From Bacteroidetes bacterium UBA2322 (lineage in GTDB: Bacteria > Bacteroidota > Bacteroidia > Chitinophagales > UBA2359), in NCBI GenBank assembly GCA_002345145.1, contig DDVC01000197.1:1-46060 (forward strand): a stretch of DNA of 46,060 bases. Direction: 5' to 3'. The notes under the pieces were generated by a model, which was not told the origin of the DNA, did not search any database, and saw only the letters and a program-made list of their open reading frames with translations. The position numbers were made by a program, and so were the translations under genes. Of this stretch, positions 1 to 9,440 are shown in pieces (within the stretch, counting starts at the first letter, position 1; every line of letters begins with the position of its first letter).

Positions 1-1
1 A

Positions 2-2854
2 GATTGGGTTAATGTGGGCTGCGCGGAGAGTGTAGATTTACTTTTACCCGATTGTGGTGTTGAGCCTGCCTGTTTACTTACAGCAACGGCACAACAAACA
101 AGCGGTTGCAATACCCAAAACCAAATAAGCGTGGAACTGACGATAACATCGGTAAATGCCGGCACACAAGGTTTTAACGTGTTGGTGGACAACATTCCGG
201 TATCGGGCAGCCCGTTTGTTTATAATGCAAGCGGCTCTACCATAATCAACATACCGGTAACAGGCACCGGTAATATGCGCACTATTTCGGTACAAGATGT
301 AATGCTGAACACCTGTTCGGCATCAGTTTCCATCAATACGCCTTTGTGTGGGGAATTTTGCCAGATTGAAAACTTACAGGCGGTATCGGGCCAACCGGTA
401 GTTCATATTGTGGAGGTTCGGGATTACGATTTTTATCCACCACATATAAAAGCAGTAGAAGGCGATACCATAAGGTTTGTATGGACTGGGGTTATTCAAC
501 ACACCTCTACCTCTGATGCACTTTCAGGACTGGGTGCATGGAACTCGGGTTTACTGGGGCAAGGAGCGGTGTATGATGTGGTATTGACCCAGTTGGGTTT
601 ACATCCATATTACTGCATTCCGCATGGCGGACCGGGCGGTATAGGCATGGCAGGAGTAGTAGAAGTACTGCCGGCATGTGTAGGCGAAACAGCAGCCGTA
701 TCGGTCAGTTTTTCAGTTACCAATGGCAGCCCTAATGGGTATAAGGTTTTTATAAACGGCGCATTAACATCGGGCAGCCCGTTTACCTATGTAAATCCTG
801 TAGGGCAAAACAACGTTATTATATATGCCCCTGGCAATGGTAATCAGCAAATCATTACGGTACAAGACCAGGAAACGCCGATATGTGCTGCCAGCGCCGT
901 AGTTACAACCGCACTTTGCGGAGCAGGGTGCGTTATATTGGGCTTAACGGCGGCTACCGGAGGCAGTATTAACCACATTGTGGAGGTTCGGGATTTTGAC
1001 TTTTTTCCACCGGTACTCAACATTACGCTTGGTGAAACGGTAACGTTTGTTTGGACAGGAGCCATACCGCATACCAGCACATCTGACGTACTCAGCGGAC
1101 CCAATGCTTGGAACTCCGGTTTGCTAACACAGGGCGATACTTATACCCTAACACTTACCGAAGCAGGAGCGCATCCGTATTACTGTATTCCGCATGGCGG
1201 TCCGGGCGGTGTGGGCATGGCAGGCGTTATCAATGTGCTGCCCAACTGTACAGACAATGTTGTGCCTGTACAAATCGGGTTTTCGGTGAGTAATGGCAGC
1301 GCTTCGGGGTATCGGGTTTTTGTGGACGGCGTGCTTTTGCCAGATAGTCCGTTTATGTATCAAAATCCGGTAGGAGCAAACAATACTACCCTCAGTATAA
1401 CAGGCGATGGGGCAACACATGCCATTACAGTACAAGACCTTGCCAACCCTATTTGCGCTGCTACCACTTTTATACAAACACCTGATTGCACGCCGGAGTG
1501 CAGCATCAGCAATTATTCGGTTACCGTAGCCGGGCAGCCGGTAAACCATGTGGTAGAAGTGCGCGATTTTGTATTTGCGCCCGATAACCTGCAAATTACG
1601 CTTGGCGATACCGTTACCTTTGTATGGACGGGCGTTTTTCCGCATACCAGCACTTCCGATGCTGTTACCGGCGCTGATGTTTGGAACTCCGGTTTGCTCA
1701 CACAAGGGGCTGTATATCAGGTAGTTATTACCACTGTGGGCGAACATGGCTACTATTGTGTGCCGCACGGTGCGCCGGGCGGCATTGGCATGGCAGGGAG
1801 CATAACCGTACTGCCTCCCTGCAACGAAAACGGACAGGTGGCAGTAGGATTGCAGTTTTTGTCAACAAACGGCAGCAGCCAAGGGTATAATATATATACC
1901 AATAATGTATTGCTACCGGGCAGTCCTTATACTTACAGCGCATCTGGAGTAACCAACCTTTCCATTTGGCTCAACGGCGATGGCAATACGATTAACATCT
2001 CTGTTGCCGATGCGGTGCAGGCTGATTGTTTGGCAGAGGTAAGCGTACTGCTGCCCGATTGTAACCCGCAAGCGCCCTGCACAGCGGCTATCAGCTATGT
2101 GGCACAGGGATTGAGTTTTAGTTTTTACGACATATCGGCTACCGCTCAACCGGTGCAAACCTGGGAGTGGACATTTGGAGACGGCGCTACTGCAAATGGC
2201 ATAGCCAATCCGGTGCATGTTTACCCCAGTGCAGGCACTTACACCGTTTGTTTACAAATTACCGCCGCCCCTGATTGTGTCGCATCGGTTTGTACAGAGG
2301 TGCAGGTGGCTGATGCCTGTACGGATTTTGAAGCAAATTTTACGGTTACACCTATCGGGCAGTTGTTTTATCAATTTACCGATGCCACTACCGGTTTAGG
2401 CATTTTACCCGATAGCTGGCTTTGGGGATTTGGCGATGGCGCTATTTCTTTTGAACAAAATCCGGCACACCAATACAGCCAAGCCGGCAACTACATGGTT
2501 TGTTTGATTGCCCAACAAACTGCCTATAACTGCCTGAACACCTACTGTAGAGAAATAACCGTAACAGGCATGGAAGAAAATATTTTACCCGATTGGCGTA
2601 TGCCATTAAACGTTTATCCTAATCCGGTGTCTAAACATTTATTTAGTGTGCAGGGTTTACACCCTACCGATATTGGCAAACCGGTAAGTGTAAAACTATA
2701 CGATATTAGCGGTAAAATAATGCTGAACATGCCAACAATGGGTGAACATCTTTTGTCGTTAAATATGCCCGATGCGGTTGCTAATGGCTGGTATTTGCTG
2801 GAATTAAAAACAGAACAATTTACCTACAAAACCGCCCTCATTGTGCTCCGATAA
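2..2854 (+). CDS. Secreted multi-cupredoxin, PKD-domain surface protein with T9SS sorting tail (5' partial)
   Basis: The frame is open from the window edge, so the N-terminus and any signal peptide are missing; the first in-window start-like codon is GTG at 14 (residue 1 below). Three plastocyanin-like domains (about 127-221, 320-410, 510-600) each keep a full type-1 copper ligand set with identical spacing: His163/Cys201/His204/Met212, His353/Cys391/His394/Met402 and His544/Cys582/His585/Met593. They alternate with short beta modules carrying an SGSPF/DSPF motif and paired cysteines. Two PKD domains follow (about 692-770 and 773-852, with FGDG cores), then a C-terminal sorting domain of T9SS type A style (about 860-946, starting at VYPNPVS). 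The protein is inferred to be exported by T9SS and anchored at the surface. Three copper sites in one surface protein, followed by a cytochrome gene, suggest electron transfer or copper handling; that role is inference. Confidence 0.85.
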   Translation, partial: DWVNVGCAESVDLLLPDCGVEPACLLTATAQQTSGCNTQNQISVELTITSVNAGTQGFNVLVDNIPVSGSPFVYNASGSTIINIPVTGTGNMRTISVQDVMLNTCSASVSINTPLCGEFCQIENLQAVSGQPVVHIVEVRDYDFYPPHIKAVEGDTIRFVWTGVIQHTSTSDALSGLGAWNSGLLGQGAVYDVVLTQLGLHPYYCIPHGGPGGIGMAGVVEVLPACVGETAAVSVSFSVTNGSPNGYKVFINGALTSGSPFTYVNPVGQNNVIIYAPGNGNQQIITVQDQETPICAASAVVTTALCGAGCVILGLTAATGGSINHIVEVRDFDFFPPVLNITLGETVTFVWTGAIPHTSTSDVLSGPNAWNSGLLTQGDTYTLTLTEAGAHPYYCIPHGGPGGVGMAGVINVLPNCTDNVVPVQIGFSVSNGSASGYRVFVDGVLLPDSPFMYQNPVGANNTTLSITGDGATHAITVQDLANPICAATTFIQTPDCTPECSISNYSVTVAGQPVNHVVEVRDFVFAPDNLQITLGDTVTFVWTGVFPHTSTSDAVTGADVWNSGLLTQGAVYQVVITTVGEHGYYCVPHGAPGGIGMAGSITVLPPCNENGQVAVGLQFLSTNGSSQGYNIYTNNVLLPGSPYTYSASGVTNLSIWLNGDGNTINISVADAVQADCLAEVSVLLPDCNPQAPCTAAISYVAQGLSFSFYDISATAQPVQTWEWTFGDGATANGIANPVHVYPSAGTYTVCLQITAAPDCVASVCTEVQVADACTDFEANFTVTPIGQLFYQFTDATTGLGILPDSWLWGFGDGAISFEQNPAHQYSQAGNYMVCLIAQQTAYNCLNTYCREITVTGMEENILPDWRMPLNVYPNPVSKHLFSVQGLHPTDIGKPVSVKLYDISGKIMLNMPTMGEHLLSLNMPDAVANGWYLLELKTEQFTYKTALIVLR

Positions 2855-2885
2855 CCCTCACCACCATAAACCACACGCATTTGCT

Positions 2886-3272
2886 ATGTTTGCCCGAAAC
2901 CTCATCTTTTCTATTATTGCTGTAATAGCGTTGCTATTACAGGTTGCCTGCTACTACGACAAGGAAGAAAAACTGTATCCCGATGAAAACGACCCTGCCA
3001 ACTGCGATACCACATTAGTTACTTACTCTGGTTTTATAGCGCCACTATTGCAAACCAAATGTTTGGTGTGCCACAGTGCTACAGCTTCACTTGGCAACGT
3101 AGTACTGGAAGGATACGCCGCCACACAGCAATATGCCTCCAATGGCAAATTGTATGGCTCCATAAACCACAGCGCCGGATTTTCGCCCATGCCGCAAGGA
3201 GGGGGTAAACTGCCCGCCTGCGATATAGCCAAGGTGAAAAAATGGATTGATGACGGCGCACCCAATAACTAA
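2886..3272 (+). CDS. Mono-heme cytochrome c-like lipoprotein
   Basis: This is a 128-residue protein. The start is ATG 2886, because that gives a clean lipoprotein signal ending in LLQVAC (lipidated Cys22); the frame also extends upstream into the preceding gene. One CxxCH heme motif lies at Cys59-Cys62-His63, a candidate axial Met102 lies in a SPMPQGG loop, and the end reads KKWIDDGAPNN, as in small Bacteroidota cytochrome c lipoproteins. It is expected to sit in a periplasm-facing or surface leaflet as an electron carrier. It starts 32 bp after the multi-copper surface protein, so co-transcription is likely. A 7-bp hairpin (arms 3278-3284 and 3289-3295) sits just after its stop codon, before the OB-fold gene. 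Confidence 0.82.
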   Translation: MFARNLIFSIIAVIALLLQVACYYDKEEKLYPDENDPANCDTTLVTYSGFIAPLLQTKCLVCHSATASLGNVVLEGYAATQQYASNGKLYGSINHSAGFSPMPQGGGKLPACDIAKVKKWIDDGAPNN

Positions 3273-3357
3273 AAATACCCGATAGGTATATCGGGAAACT
3301 GAAAACCACTACCACCTTTTATCACTTTTCTTTTAACCCCCATTTACACATCTGACA

Positions 3358-3762
3358 ATGAAACAAAAAATTTTAGCTGCCATTTTATTAGTAGCTGTTA
3401 TAGGCGCTTACGTTGGCTATACCATGTATAACAAACCCGTAGCCGCCACCGCCGACAAAAAAACTGACCTGCAAATAGAAGCCCCCACGCTATTTGCTGA
3501 GTTTGAACAAAATGAAGAAGCCGCCAATGCCAAATACAACGACAAAACCATAGAGGTAAAAGGCATACTGAAAGCCGTAGAACAAGAGGGCGACAAAATT
3601 ACCCTCCAACTGCAAGCCGGCGAAATGGGCGGCATAAGCTGCGAAATGCAAGACAAATCTGGCGCTGATGCCCTAAAACCCGGCGATACAGTAACCGTAA
3701 AAGGCGTATGTACCGGCATGTTAATGGACGTGGTGCTGGTACGTTGTGTACTTAGCAAATAA
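3358..3762 (+). CDS. Membrane-anchored OB-fold (tRNA_anti-like) protein
   Basis: This 134-residue protein has an N-terminal hydrophobic segment (about 4-22), then a charged linker and a small beta-rich domain (about 45-132). The pattern KTIEVKGIL...ITLQL...ISCEM...KPGDTVTVKGVC is typical of the OB-fold putative lipoprotein/tRNA_anti-like family. The family name is historical; no RNA role is implied for secreted members. It has no lipobox, so the first segment is either an uncleaved anchor or a signal peptide. It lies between the cytochrome lipoprotein and the YceI protein in one direction, which suggests a shared envelope function. The biochemical role is unknown. Confidence 0.75.
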   Translation: MKQKILAAILLVAVIGAYVGYTMYNKPVAATADKKTDLQIEAPTLFAEFEQNEEAANAKYNDKTIEVKGILKAVEQEGDKITLQLQAGEMGGISCEMQDKSGADALKPGDTVTVKGVCTGMLMDVVLVRCVLSK

Positions 3763-3816
3763 CAACAAGAAATTTTAACCTCTTACATCTTTTTCCACTT
3801 AATAACATTTTTAGCC

Positions 3817-4377
3817 ATGAAAAAAAATTGGTTGTTTTTAGCGCTTTTTACCGTTTTAGCCACTGCAAATGTTTTTGCACAAGGTAAATTCTTTACCAAA
3901 AACGGACATATTGACTTCTTCTCTGCTACTCCGATGGAAAACATTTCGGCAAACAACGATAAAGTTGTAAGCATTTTAGACACCGAAACCGGTAAGTTAG
4001 ATTTTCAGGTGTTGATTAAAGCCTTTGAGTTTGAAAAAGCCCTTATGCAGGAACACTTTAACGAAAACTACATGGAATCGGACAAATTCCCGAAATCTAC
4101 TTTCAAAGGGCAAATTGTAAACCTGTCAGATGTAAATTTCAGCAAAAACGGTACGTATCAGGTAAAAGTTAGCGGCGATTTAACTATTCATGGTGTTACC
4201 AAAGCCGTGCAAGCGCCCGGTACCATTACCGTTAAAGACGGCACTATCACCGCTACTTCTAAATTTACCGTAGCAGTGGCAGATTACAACATTGAAATTC
4301 CGAAATTGGTAAAAGACAATATCGCTAAAAACATCGACATTAACTTGTCTATGAACTATCAGCCCTATAAGCAGTAA
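3817..4377 (+). CDS. YceI family periplasmic lipid-binding protein
   Basis: This is a 186-residue protein with a signal peptide ending near ANVFAQ. The mature part has YceI hallmarks: an N-terminal strand region, FEFEKALMQEHFNENYM followed by KFPKSTFKG, and GDLTIHGVTK. YceI proteins form a lipocalin-like barrel that binds isoprenoid or quinone-like lipids and are often encoded beside electron-transport genes. Here it closes a same-strand run of copper-domain protein, cytochrome c lipoprotein and OB-fold protein, consistent with a redox-linked envelope cluster. A strong terminator follows within 25 bp of the stop. Family assignment is firm; the ligand is not known. Confidence 0.9.
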   Translation: MKKNWLFLALFTVLATANVFAQGKFFTKNGHIDFFSATPMENISANNDKVVSILDTETGKLDFQVLIKAFEFEKALMQEHFNENYMESDKFPKSTFKGQIVNLSDVNFSKNGTYQVKVSGDLTIHGVTKAVQAPGTITVKDGTITATSKFTVAVADYNIEIPKLVKDNIAKNIDINLSMNYQPYKQ

Positions 4378-4397
4378 TTAGCTATTTTTTTACTTTA

Positions 4398-4440
4398 AAC
4401 AGGTGTGTTAAGTTGTTGTATTAACACACCTGTTTTTTTT
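4398..4440 (+). terminator. Rho-independent terminator after the YceI gene
   Basis: A perfect 14-bp inverted repeat (AACAGGTGTGTTAA and its complement, 4398-4411 and 4421-4434) encloses a 9-nt loop and is followed by a T run to 4440. It ends the copper/cytochrome/YceI transcription unit. Confidence 0.9.
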
Positions 4441-4712
4441 GCACAAAAAATATACCTAAAAAACACGCTTTAAAATAAACTATTTATACCTTTATGTTCA
4501 GAATATAGCTCCCCCTCCCAATATCGGTTTTACCCAAAAAAAACAAACCGCCTACTGTATGCCTTAGCTTATAAGTGGTAAACCTTAGCCTTGTTATTTT
4601 GTTGTTTACAAGTTATTGTTCTGATTCAACTTATGATACAGCGCCTGCCAAACCTCAACCAAAAATCATTACAAAACAGCAACCAACCATATACTTACTA
4701 AACATACTAAAC
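4441..4712. other. Non-coding gap upstream of the amylase gene
   Basis: This AT-rich interval lies between the YceI terminator and the amylase start. The amylase frame runs open back to 4575, but the residues before 4713 have no signal-peptide logic and are treated as untranslated. A weak promoter-like TACCTTTA lies near 4485-4495. No RNA gene or repeat is visible. Confidence 0.5.
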
Positions 4713-7700
4713 ATGAAACAAATACCTTTACTCTGCGCACTCTTTATTTTGTTTTCTGCCCGTTTAACAGCTCAGGATTTTATGATGCAAGGCTGGTACT
4801 GGGATTACCCCAAAACTGCCTCCAATCCGACTGCCAATTGGGCTGATACCATTAAAAACAAAGCTGCCCAGTTAAGTAACGCCGGTTTTACCCACATGTG
4901 GCTGCCCCCGCTTTCTAATAGCAGTTCGGGCAATTTTAGCAATGGCTATAACCCCCGCGATTTATACGATTTGGGCGAATACAGCGGTCCTACCGGTTTT
5001 GGCACCCGGCAAGGGGTTGATGAGTGCATTGCTGCCCTTAATGCCAATGGTATAGATGCAGTAGCCGATGTGGTTTACAACCACCGAGACGGCGGACTGC
5101 CCGAGGTAAACCCCGCCGTAGAAGGCTGGATTGAAAACTACACTTGTACCAAAAAAAACAGCGGCGATGCCCCTTATCCTTCCGATAGGTTTCAGTGCAT
5201 TATTCCGCTGGGTGGCGCTTCGCTCAATGGGGCAGGTACTTATTACTTTAAAATTGCCTCTGCCTCTAAACACCCTGATTTTTACGGCAGTAAATACAAA
5301 ATTTATATGTGGACCAGCGTGGCGGGTTTTCAAAACCAACCTCCTTTAATAGAACAGGAACCTAATGGTGGCTCTGACTGTGGGCAAGCCAGCAACCCCA
5401 CTTTTCTGCAATTAGGCAGAGATATGGAAGCCTTTATTGATAACGTGGGCAGTTGTGGCGGTAGTTGTGGCGTAGATGAGTTTGGGCTTACCTTAGCGCC
5501 CGGTCAGTTTAACCCCGCCGGCGACACGCTGCGCATAGTGCTTACCAACGTGAACAGTGGTTATACCGACCACTTTATTTACAGTATTTGGAGCGTAGCC
5601 CGTAACCAGGATATACAAAGCGAAATGCGCTACCTTACTTATACTAACTTTAACCCTATGCCCAGTGGCAGAGGCGGCATGGATTGGAGCTATTTTAGAC
5701 CCAACGGCAACCCTACCCAACTAAACGGTGACCTTGATTTTATGTGGTTTTTTTATGACTATGACCAAACCGAACAAAAACTGCGCGACTCTCTTAGCGT
5801 ATGGACCGAGTGGCTCTGGGACGATGTGGGCATACGAGGGCTGCGCTTGGATGCCGTTAAACATTTTCCGCCCTCCTACGTGGGCGAGCTGATGAACAGA
5901 ATGCACGCCGCCGGACGAACTCCCAACATGGTGGTGGGCGAGTTTTTTGACGGAAACCCCGGATTACTTAACAACTGGATAACGCAGGTTTATGCCAATA
6001 TGAACCCCGCAGCAGCCAACGCCATTAAAGTTCGCCTATTTGATTTTAACCTCCGCCAAGCGCTCAAAGATGCCTGCGATGCCTTTGGTTATGATGTGCG
6101 CAATGTGTTTAACTCCGGTATGGTGCGGGCAGCCGGCAGCAGCCCGTTTAATGTGGTTACCTTTGCCAATAACCACGATTACAGAGACCCCGGACAACCT
6201 ATTCAAAACAGCCCGATGCTGGCTTATGCCTACATTTTAACCAACAACCAAGTGGGGCTGCCCTGCGTGTATTACCCCGATTACTACGGAACGCCTATTC
6301 CCAATACGCCCACCATAAACATGAAACCCCAAATAGATAAGCTCATGAAAGTGCATAAACAGAGCATTTTCGGGGCAACCGGCATTGACTACCTCAGTAG
6401 GTTTAGTACGCCTTATGCGCAATCTTTTGGCGGAGGATTTCCCAATACTACGTTGGTTTATCAATTGGGCGGCACGCCATCGGGTAAAAATGTGGTGGTA
6501 GCCATTAATTTTGCCGGCGGCACCGATACCCTCAAACTTGACCAAGGGGTAAATACATCGGGCGGCGCATTTACCCTTTCGCAAGGCGATACGCTGATGG
6601 ATGTGCTAAAAAGGTCTAAGTTTCCGTATGCCAGAGTAGATTTCCTCAACCGCATTTATATACAACTACCCCCGCGCGACTACTCAGTATGGGTGGCTTG
6701 CAATATACCGCTTGCTCCTGTGGTATTGGCAAATCAAAGCATTTGTGCCGGTAGTTTGTTGCCTGCTCCGCTGGCAGTACAGGGTATAGCCGGTTACAGC
6801 TACAGGTGGTATGGCGCTGCCACCGGCGAGGCAAGTCTGATTGCCGAAGGCACCAATACCTATACCCCCACATTGCCACTGCCGCCGGGCGTGTATGAGT
6901 ACTGGGTAGAGGCGGTAAACCAACAAGGTTGCTACAGCCTTACCCGAACCAAGGTAACGCTTACCGTTTACCCCTCGCCCACCCTTTCGGTGGCTTTTGT
7001 GGGCAATGCCACCTGCTTTGGCAGCAATAATGGGCAAGCCACCCTTACCGCAGATAACGGTACACAACCCTATAACTACCTATGGTCTGACGGATTGAAT
7101 ACCAACAGCGCCACCCGCCTCAATATACCCGCAGGCAGCTACACCGTTACTGTTTCTGATGTTAATGCTTGCTCTGCCACCACTACCCTCAGCATTGCCC
7201 AACCGCCTTTTATTACCAACCCTGTTACAGTGAGGGCTAAGGTGTTGTTGCAAGCGCCCTATAACACATCGGGTGGGCTTATGAGCACCCAACTCCTGCT
7301 AAACGGCTACCTGCCTACGGCACAACCCTACAATACCGCTCCATGGAACTACGCCGGTAATGAGTGTGTGCAAACACTGCCTCCGGGCACGGTTGATTGG
7401 GTGCTCGTAGAGGTGCGCTCTGCTGCCAACAACAATACTATTATTGCACGCCGTGCCGCCCTGCTGCGCAACGATGGCGTTATTACCGACCTTAGCGGAG
7501 CCGAGGGGGTTGCTTTTGGCAGTCTTACATCGGGCAATACCTATTTTATATCGGTAAAACACCGAAACCATGTGGGTTTATTGAGTGCCAGCCCTGTTGC
7601 CCTGCCCAATACCACTACTTATGACCTTACCAATGCTGCCAATATAAACCAGTTTGCCGGTCAAGCTGCCTTGCTAAACCCGGGTGTATATGGTATGTAT

Positions 7701-7889
7701 GCCGGCGATGTGAACGGGAACGGCGTGGTAACTTATGCAGATTTTAATGTATTTATTGCCACCATACCCGGTATGGGCGGCAATTACCAACGCGCCGATA
7801 CCAACTTAGACGGCAATGTGGATATAACAGACTTTAACTGGTACCGTACCAATGCCGGCGTAACTGGTATAAACCAAGTGCGCCAGTAA
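4713..7889 (+). CDS. Secreted modular GH13 alpha-amylase
   Basis: A 1058-residue protein starting at ATG 4713, which gives a clean signal peptide (MKQIPLLCALFILF...LTAQ). The catalytic (beta/alpha)8 domain spans about 20-600 and has all four GH13 regions: VADVVYNH (117-124), GLRLDAVKH with nucleophile Asp380, VVGEF with acid/base Glu410, and NNHD with transition-state Asp489. It hydrolyses alpha-1,4-glucans such as starch or glycogen, presumably outside the cell. C-terminal modules are an Ig-like domain (about 667-752), a SprB-like repeat (about 755-830), a beta-rich region and two Ca-binding dockerin-like repeats (about 998-1053: DVNGNGVVTYADFN and DTNLDGNVDITDFN). No standard T9SS tail follows, so the export route is uncertain. 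A stand-alone transcription unit is likely. Confidence 0.92.
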   Translation: MKQIPLLCALFILFSARLTAQDFMMQGWYWDYPKTASNPTANWADTIKNKAAQLSNAGFTHMWLPPLSNSSSGNFSNGYNPRDLYDLGEYSGPTGFGTRQGVDECIAALNANGIDAVADVVYNHRDGGLPEVNPAVEGWIENYTCTKKNSGDAPYPSDRFQCIIPLGGASLNGAGTYYFKIASASKHPDFYGSKYKIYMWTSVAGFQNQPPLIEQEPNGGSDCGQASNPTFLQLGRDMEAFIDNVGSCGGSCGVDEFGLTLAPGQFNPAGDTLRIVLTNVNSGYTDHFIYSIWSVARNQDIQSEMRYLTYTNFNPMPSGRGGMDWSYFRPNGNPTQLNGDLDFMWFFYDYDQTEQKLRDSLSVWTEWLWDDVGIRGLRLDAVKHFPPSYVGELMNRMHAAGRTPNMVVGEFFDGNPGLLNNWITQVYANMNPAAANAIKVRLFDFNLRQALKDACDAFGYDVRNVFNSGMVRAAGSSPFNVVTFANNHDYRDPGQPIQNSPMLAYAYILTNNQVGLPCVYYPDYYGTPIPNTPTINMKPQIDKLMKVHKQSIFGATGIDYLSRFSTPYAQSFGGGFPNTTLVYQLGGTPSGKNVVVAINFAGGTDTLKLDQGVNTSGGAFTLSQGDTLMDVLKRSKFPYARVDFLNRIYIQLPPRDYSVWVACNIPLAPVVLANQSICAGSLLPAPLAVQGIAGYSYRWYGAATGEASLIAEGTNTYTPTLPLPPGVYEYWVEAVNQQGCYSLTRTKVTLTVYPSPTLSVAFVGNATCFGSNNGQATLTADNGTQPYNYLWSDGLNTNSATRLNIPAGSYTVTVSDVNACSATTTLSIAQPPFITNPVTVRAKVLLQAPYNTSGGLMSTQLLLNGYLPTAQPYNTAPWNYAGNECVQTLPPGTVDWVLVEVRSAANNNTIIARRAALLRNDGVITDLSGAEGVAFGSLTSGNTYFISVKHRNHVGLLSASPVALPNTTTYDLTNAANINQFAGQAALLNPGVYGMYAGDVNGNGVVTYADFNVFIATIPGMGGNYQRADTNLDGNVDITDFNWYRTNAGVTGINQVRQ

Positions 7890-7977
7890 GTGGGTAGTGA
7901 AAAGCGAAGAGTAGTAGTTTTGGTAGATAGTAGATGGTACTTGGTATTTAGTGCAGAGTACTTGGTAGTCTTAATAA

Positions 7978-8003
7978 TAGAGACGCACGGCCGTGCGTCT
8001 CTA
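7978..8003. repeat. Perfect 26-bp palindrome between convergent genes
   Basis: The left arm TAGAGACGCACGG is followed directly by its exact reverse complement. It lies between the ends of the convergent amylase and haloperoxidase genes. Palindromes of the type AGAGACGC...GCGTCTCT recur between genes in several bacterial phyla as I recall them, so this is probably a dispersed repeat unit. It may also act as a bidirectional terminator. The 90 bp to its left are low-complexity, rich in TAGT/GGTA. Confidence 0.75.
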
Positions 8004-8063
8004 CCCTCCTAATTAATCTTAAATACTGCTGCTCAAAACTTGGTTGCGAAAGCATAACGGAGC

Positions 8064-9413
8064 TTACTGCTTAAACTGTAACAATTGCGCTATGTTTTCG
8101 CCTATTTGCTTGCCTTGCATGATGCCTTTATCTATGGCTTCGCGATAATGGATACCGCCGTATAATCGGGAAATGGCAGCCTCTTGTGCGGCTGCTTCAA
8201 AAGAGGCATAGTAACGTGGCGAGCCGTCAATGTCGGTTCGGGATACATGGGTAGAATCGGTAAAAGCAAAGTTGTTGCCAAACAAATTGGTGAGCAGGGT
8301 GGCGCAGGCTGCCGCCTGAACAGAATGGCCGGAGGTAAATTCCGGAAAGGGTGGGGTAATGAGTACAGGAGAAAAAGAGGGGTCTATGTGTTGTTGTATG
8401 TATGTAACGGGTCGCAGGAGGTTAAACTGATACTTACAGCGCCAGCAAGAAACAAAAGCATCGTGAACGCCCATACCTATTTTTGCATAAGTTTCGGCGC
8501 TAACGGCAAGGTTGGCGTTTTGTTTGCGTAGCGCTTGGGTGGCTATAGCAACTGAGTGCCCGGGTGGGGTAGCGGTATTACCCGGGTCATCGCTCCAAAA
8601 TTGGGCAATTTTTTCTTGTTCGGGAGTTAGATTTTGCCGTGTATTATACACCTCTAATGCCTGAGCATAAAAAGGAGAGGCAACATTGGTAGAAAAGGGT
8701 ATGGGTGTTTGCGGCTGTGTGTGGGTGATATTTGTGCTTACAAATGGGCGCACATTGCCCCAGTAGGGCTGCATAGCGTTTAAAAATGCCGGTGGTGTGG
8801 GCACCCAAAAACCGGGTCCGGTGGGCAGTACATAAGAAGCCGGGAAATTGTTTTGGTAACACTTATCTTGCCCATCGGTGGTGGAGTAGGCATACATTTG
8901 GGCAGCAACGGTTTTACCATAATCAACAGATATTGTTACTACTTCGGCATCAAAGCCGGTGGCAAGGGTTTGTTCTATGGCAGCATATAACGAGTCAATT
9001 CGGGTCATATTTGCCGCCGATGCAGGAGCATATAGTTTGCGCAGCATATCTGCCAAGCAGCTATTAGCTACCAATCCCCAGTGATACTCTGCATCTAAAT
9101 CGGGTTTAGTAAGGGCTGCCGTGCTAAGTCCGTTTATTTGCCCGGCCAGCGATTGGTAGTTATCAGAGCCATTAACCACAGCCTCGTATAAGGCTACACC
9201 GGTGTAGGCATAGGCGCGTGCTGCTACGGGAGGGGTAAAGCCGGGCGTTTCTTTGGTAATTTTTCGGGCAAGGTCAAACCATTTATTGGCAACTTCGCCG
9301 CTAAAATCTTCGGTAGGGGCAATGATTTTTTCTTCTTTGCGGCAGGCAGAAAGCGCTAAAAGGAAAGAAAAAAACAAAATTAGGAGCAACCGGTTGTTTA
9401 ATAAGGGTTTCAT
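8064..9413 (-). CDS. Vanadium-dependent haloperoxidase / PAP2-fold phosphatase lipoprotein
   Basis: A 449-residue protein with a lipoprotein signal ending in LALSAC. The C-terminal half carries the vanadate/phosphate pocket of the vanadium haloperoxidase and PAP2 superfamily: Lys327 and Arg334 (KYQFNLLRP), Ser361-Gly362-His363 (EFTSGHS), and Arg416 with His422 (RLYGGIHYRE). Family members either oxidise halides with peroxide or act as acid phosphatases; the sequence alone does not decide which. The lipid anchor places it on the envelope. It starts 27 bp after the proline dehydrogenase stop on the same strand, so co-transcription is plausible though the functional link is unclear. Confidence 0.88.
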   Translation of the reverse strand: MKPLLNNRLLLILFFSFLLALSACRKEEKIIAPTEDFSGEVANKWFDLARKITKETPGFTPPVAARAYAYTGVALYEAVVNGSDNYQSLAGQINGLSTAALTKPDLDAEYHWGLVANSCLADMLRKLYAPASAANMTRIDSLYAAIEQTLATGFDAEVVTISVDYGKTVAAQMYAYSTTDGQDKCYQNNFPASYVLPTGPGFWVPTPPAFLNAMQPYWGNVRPFVSTNITHTQPQTPIPFSTNVASPFYAQALEVYNTRQNLTPEQEKIAQFWSDDPGNTATPPGHSVAIATQALRKQNANLAVSAETYAKIGMGVHDAFVSCWRCKYQFNLLRPVTYIQQHIDPSFSPVLITPPFPEFTSGHSVQAAACATLLTNLFGNNFAFTDSTHVSRTDIDGSPRYYASFEAAAQEAAISRLYGGIHYREAIDKGIMQGKQIGENIAQLLQFKQ

Positions 9414-9440
9414 GGAAACATATTTTGAAGTGAGTAATGA

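Noticed and set aside
1148..1768. Antisense frame of 206 codons across the copper-domain repeats
   Set aside because: It is a shadow of a strongly conserved domain repeat on the plus strand.
4575..4712. Longer N-terminus for the amylase
   Set aside because: The extra 46 residues precede a complete signal peptide and resemble translated leader.
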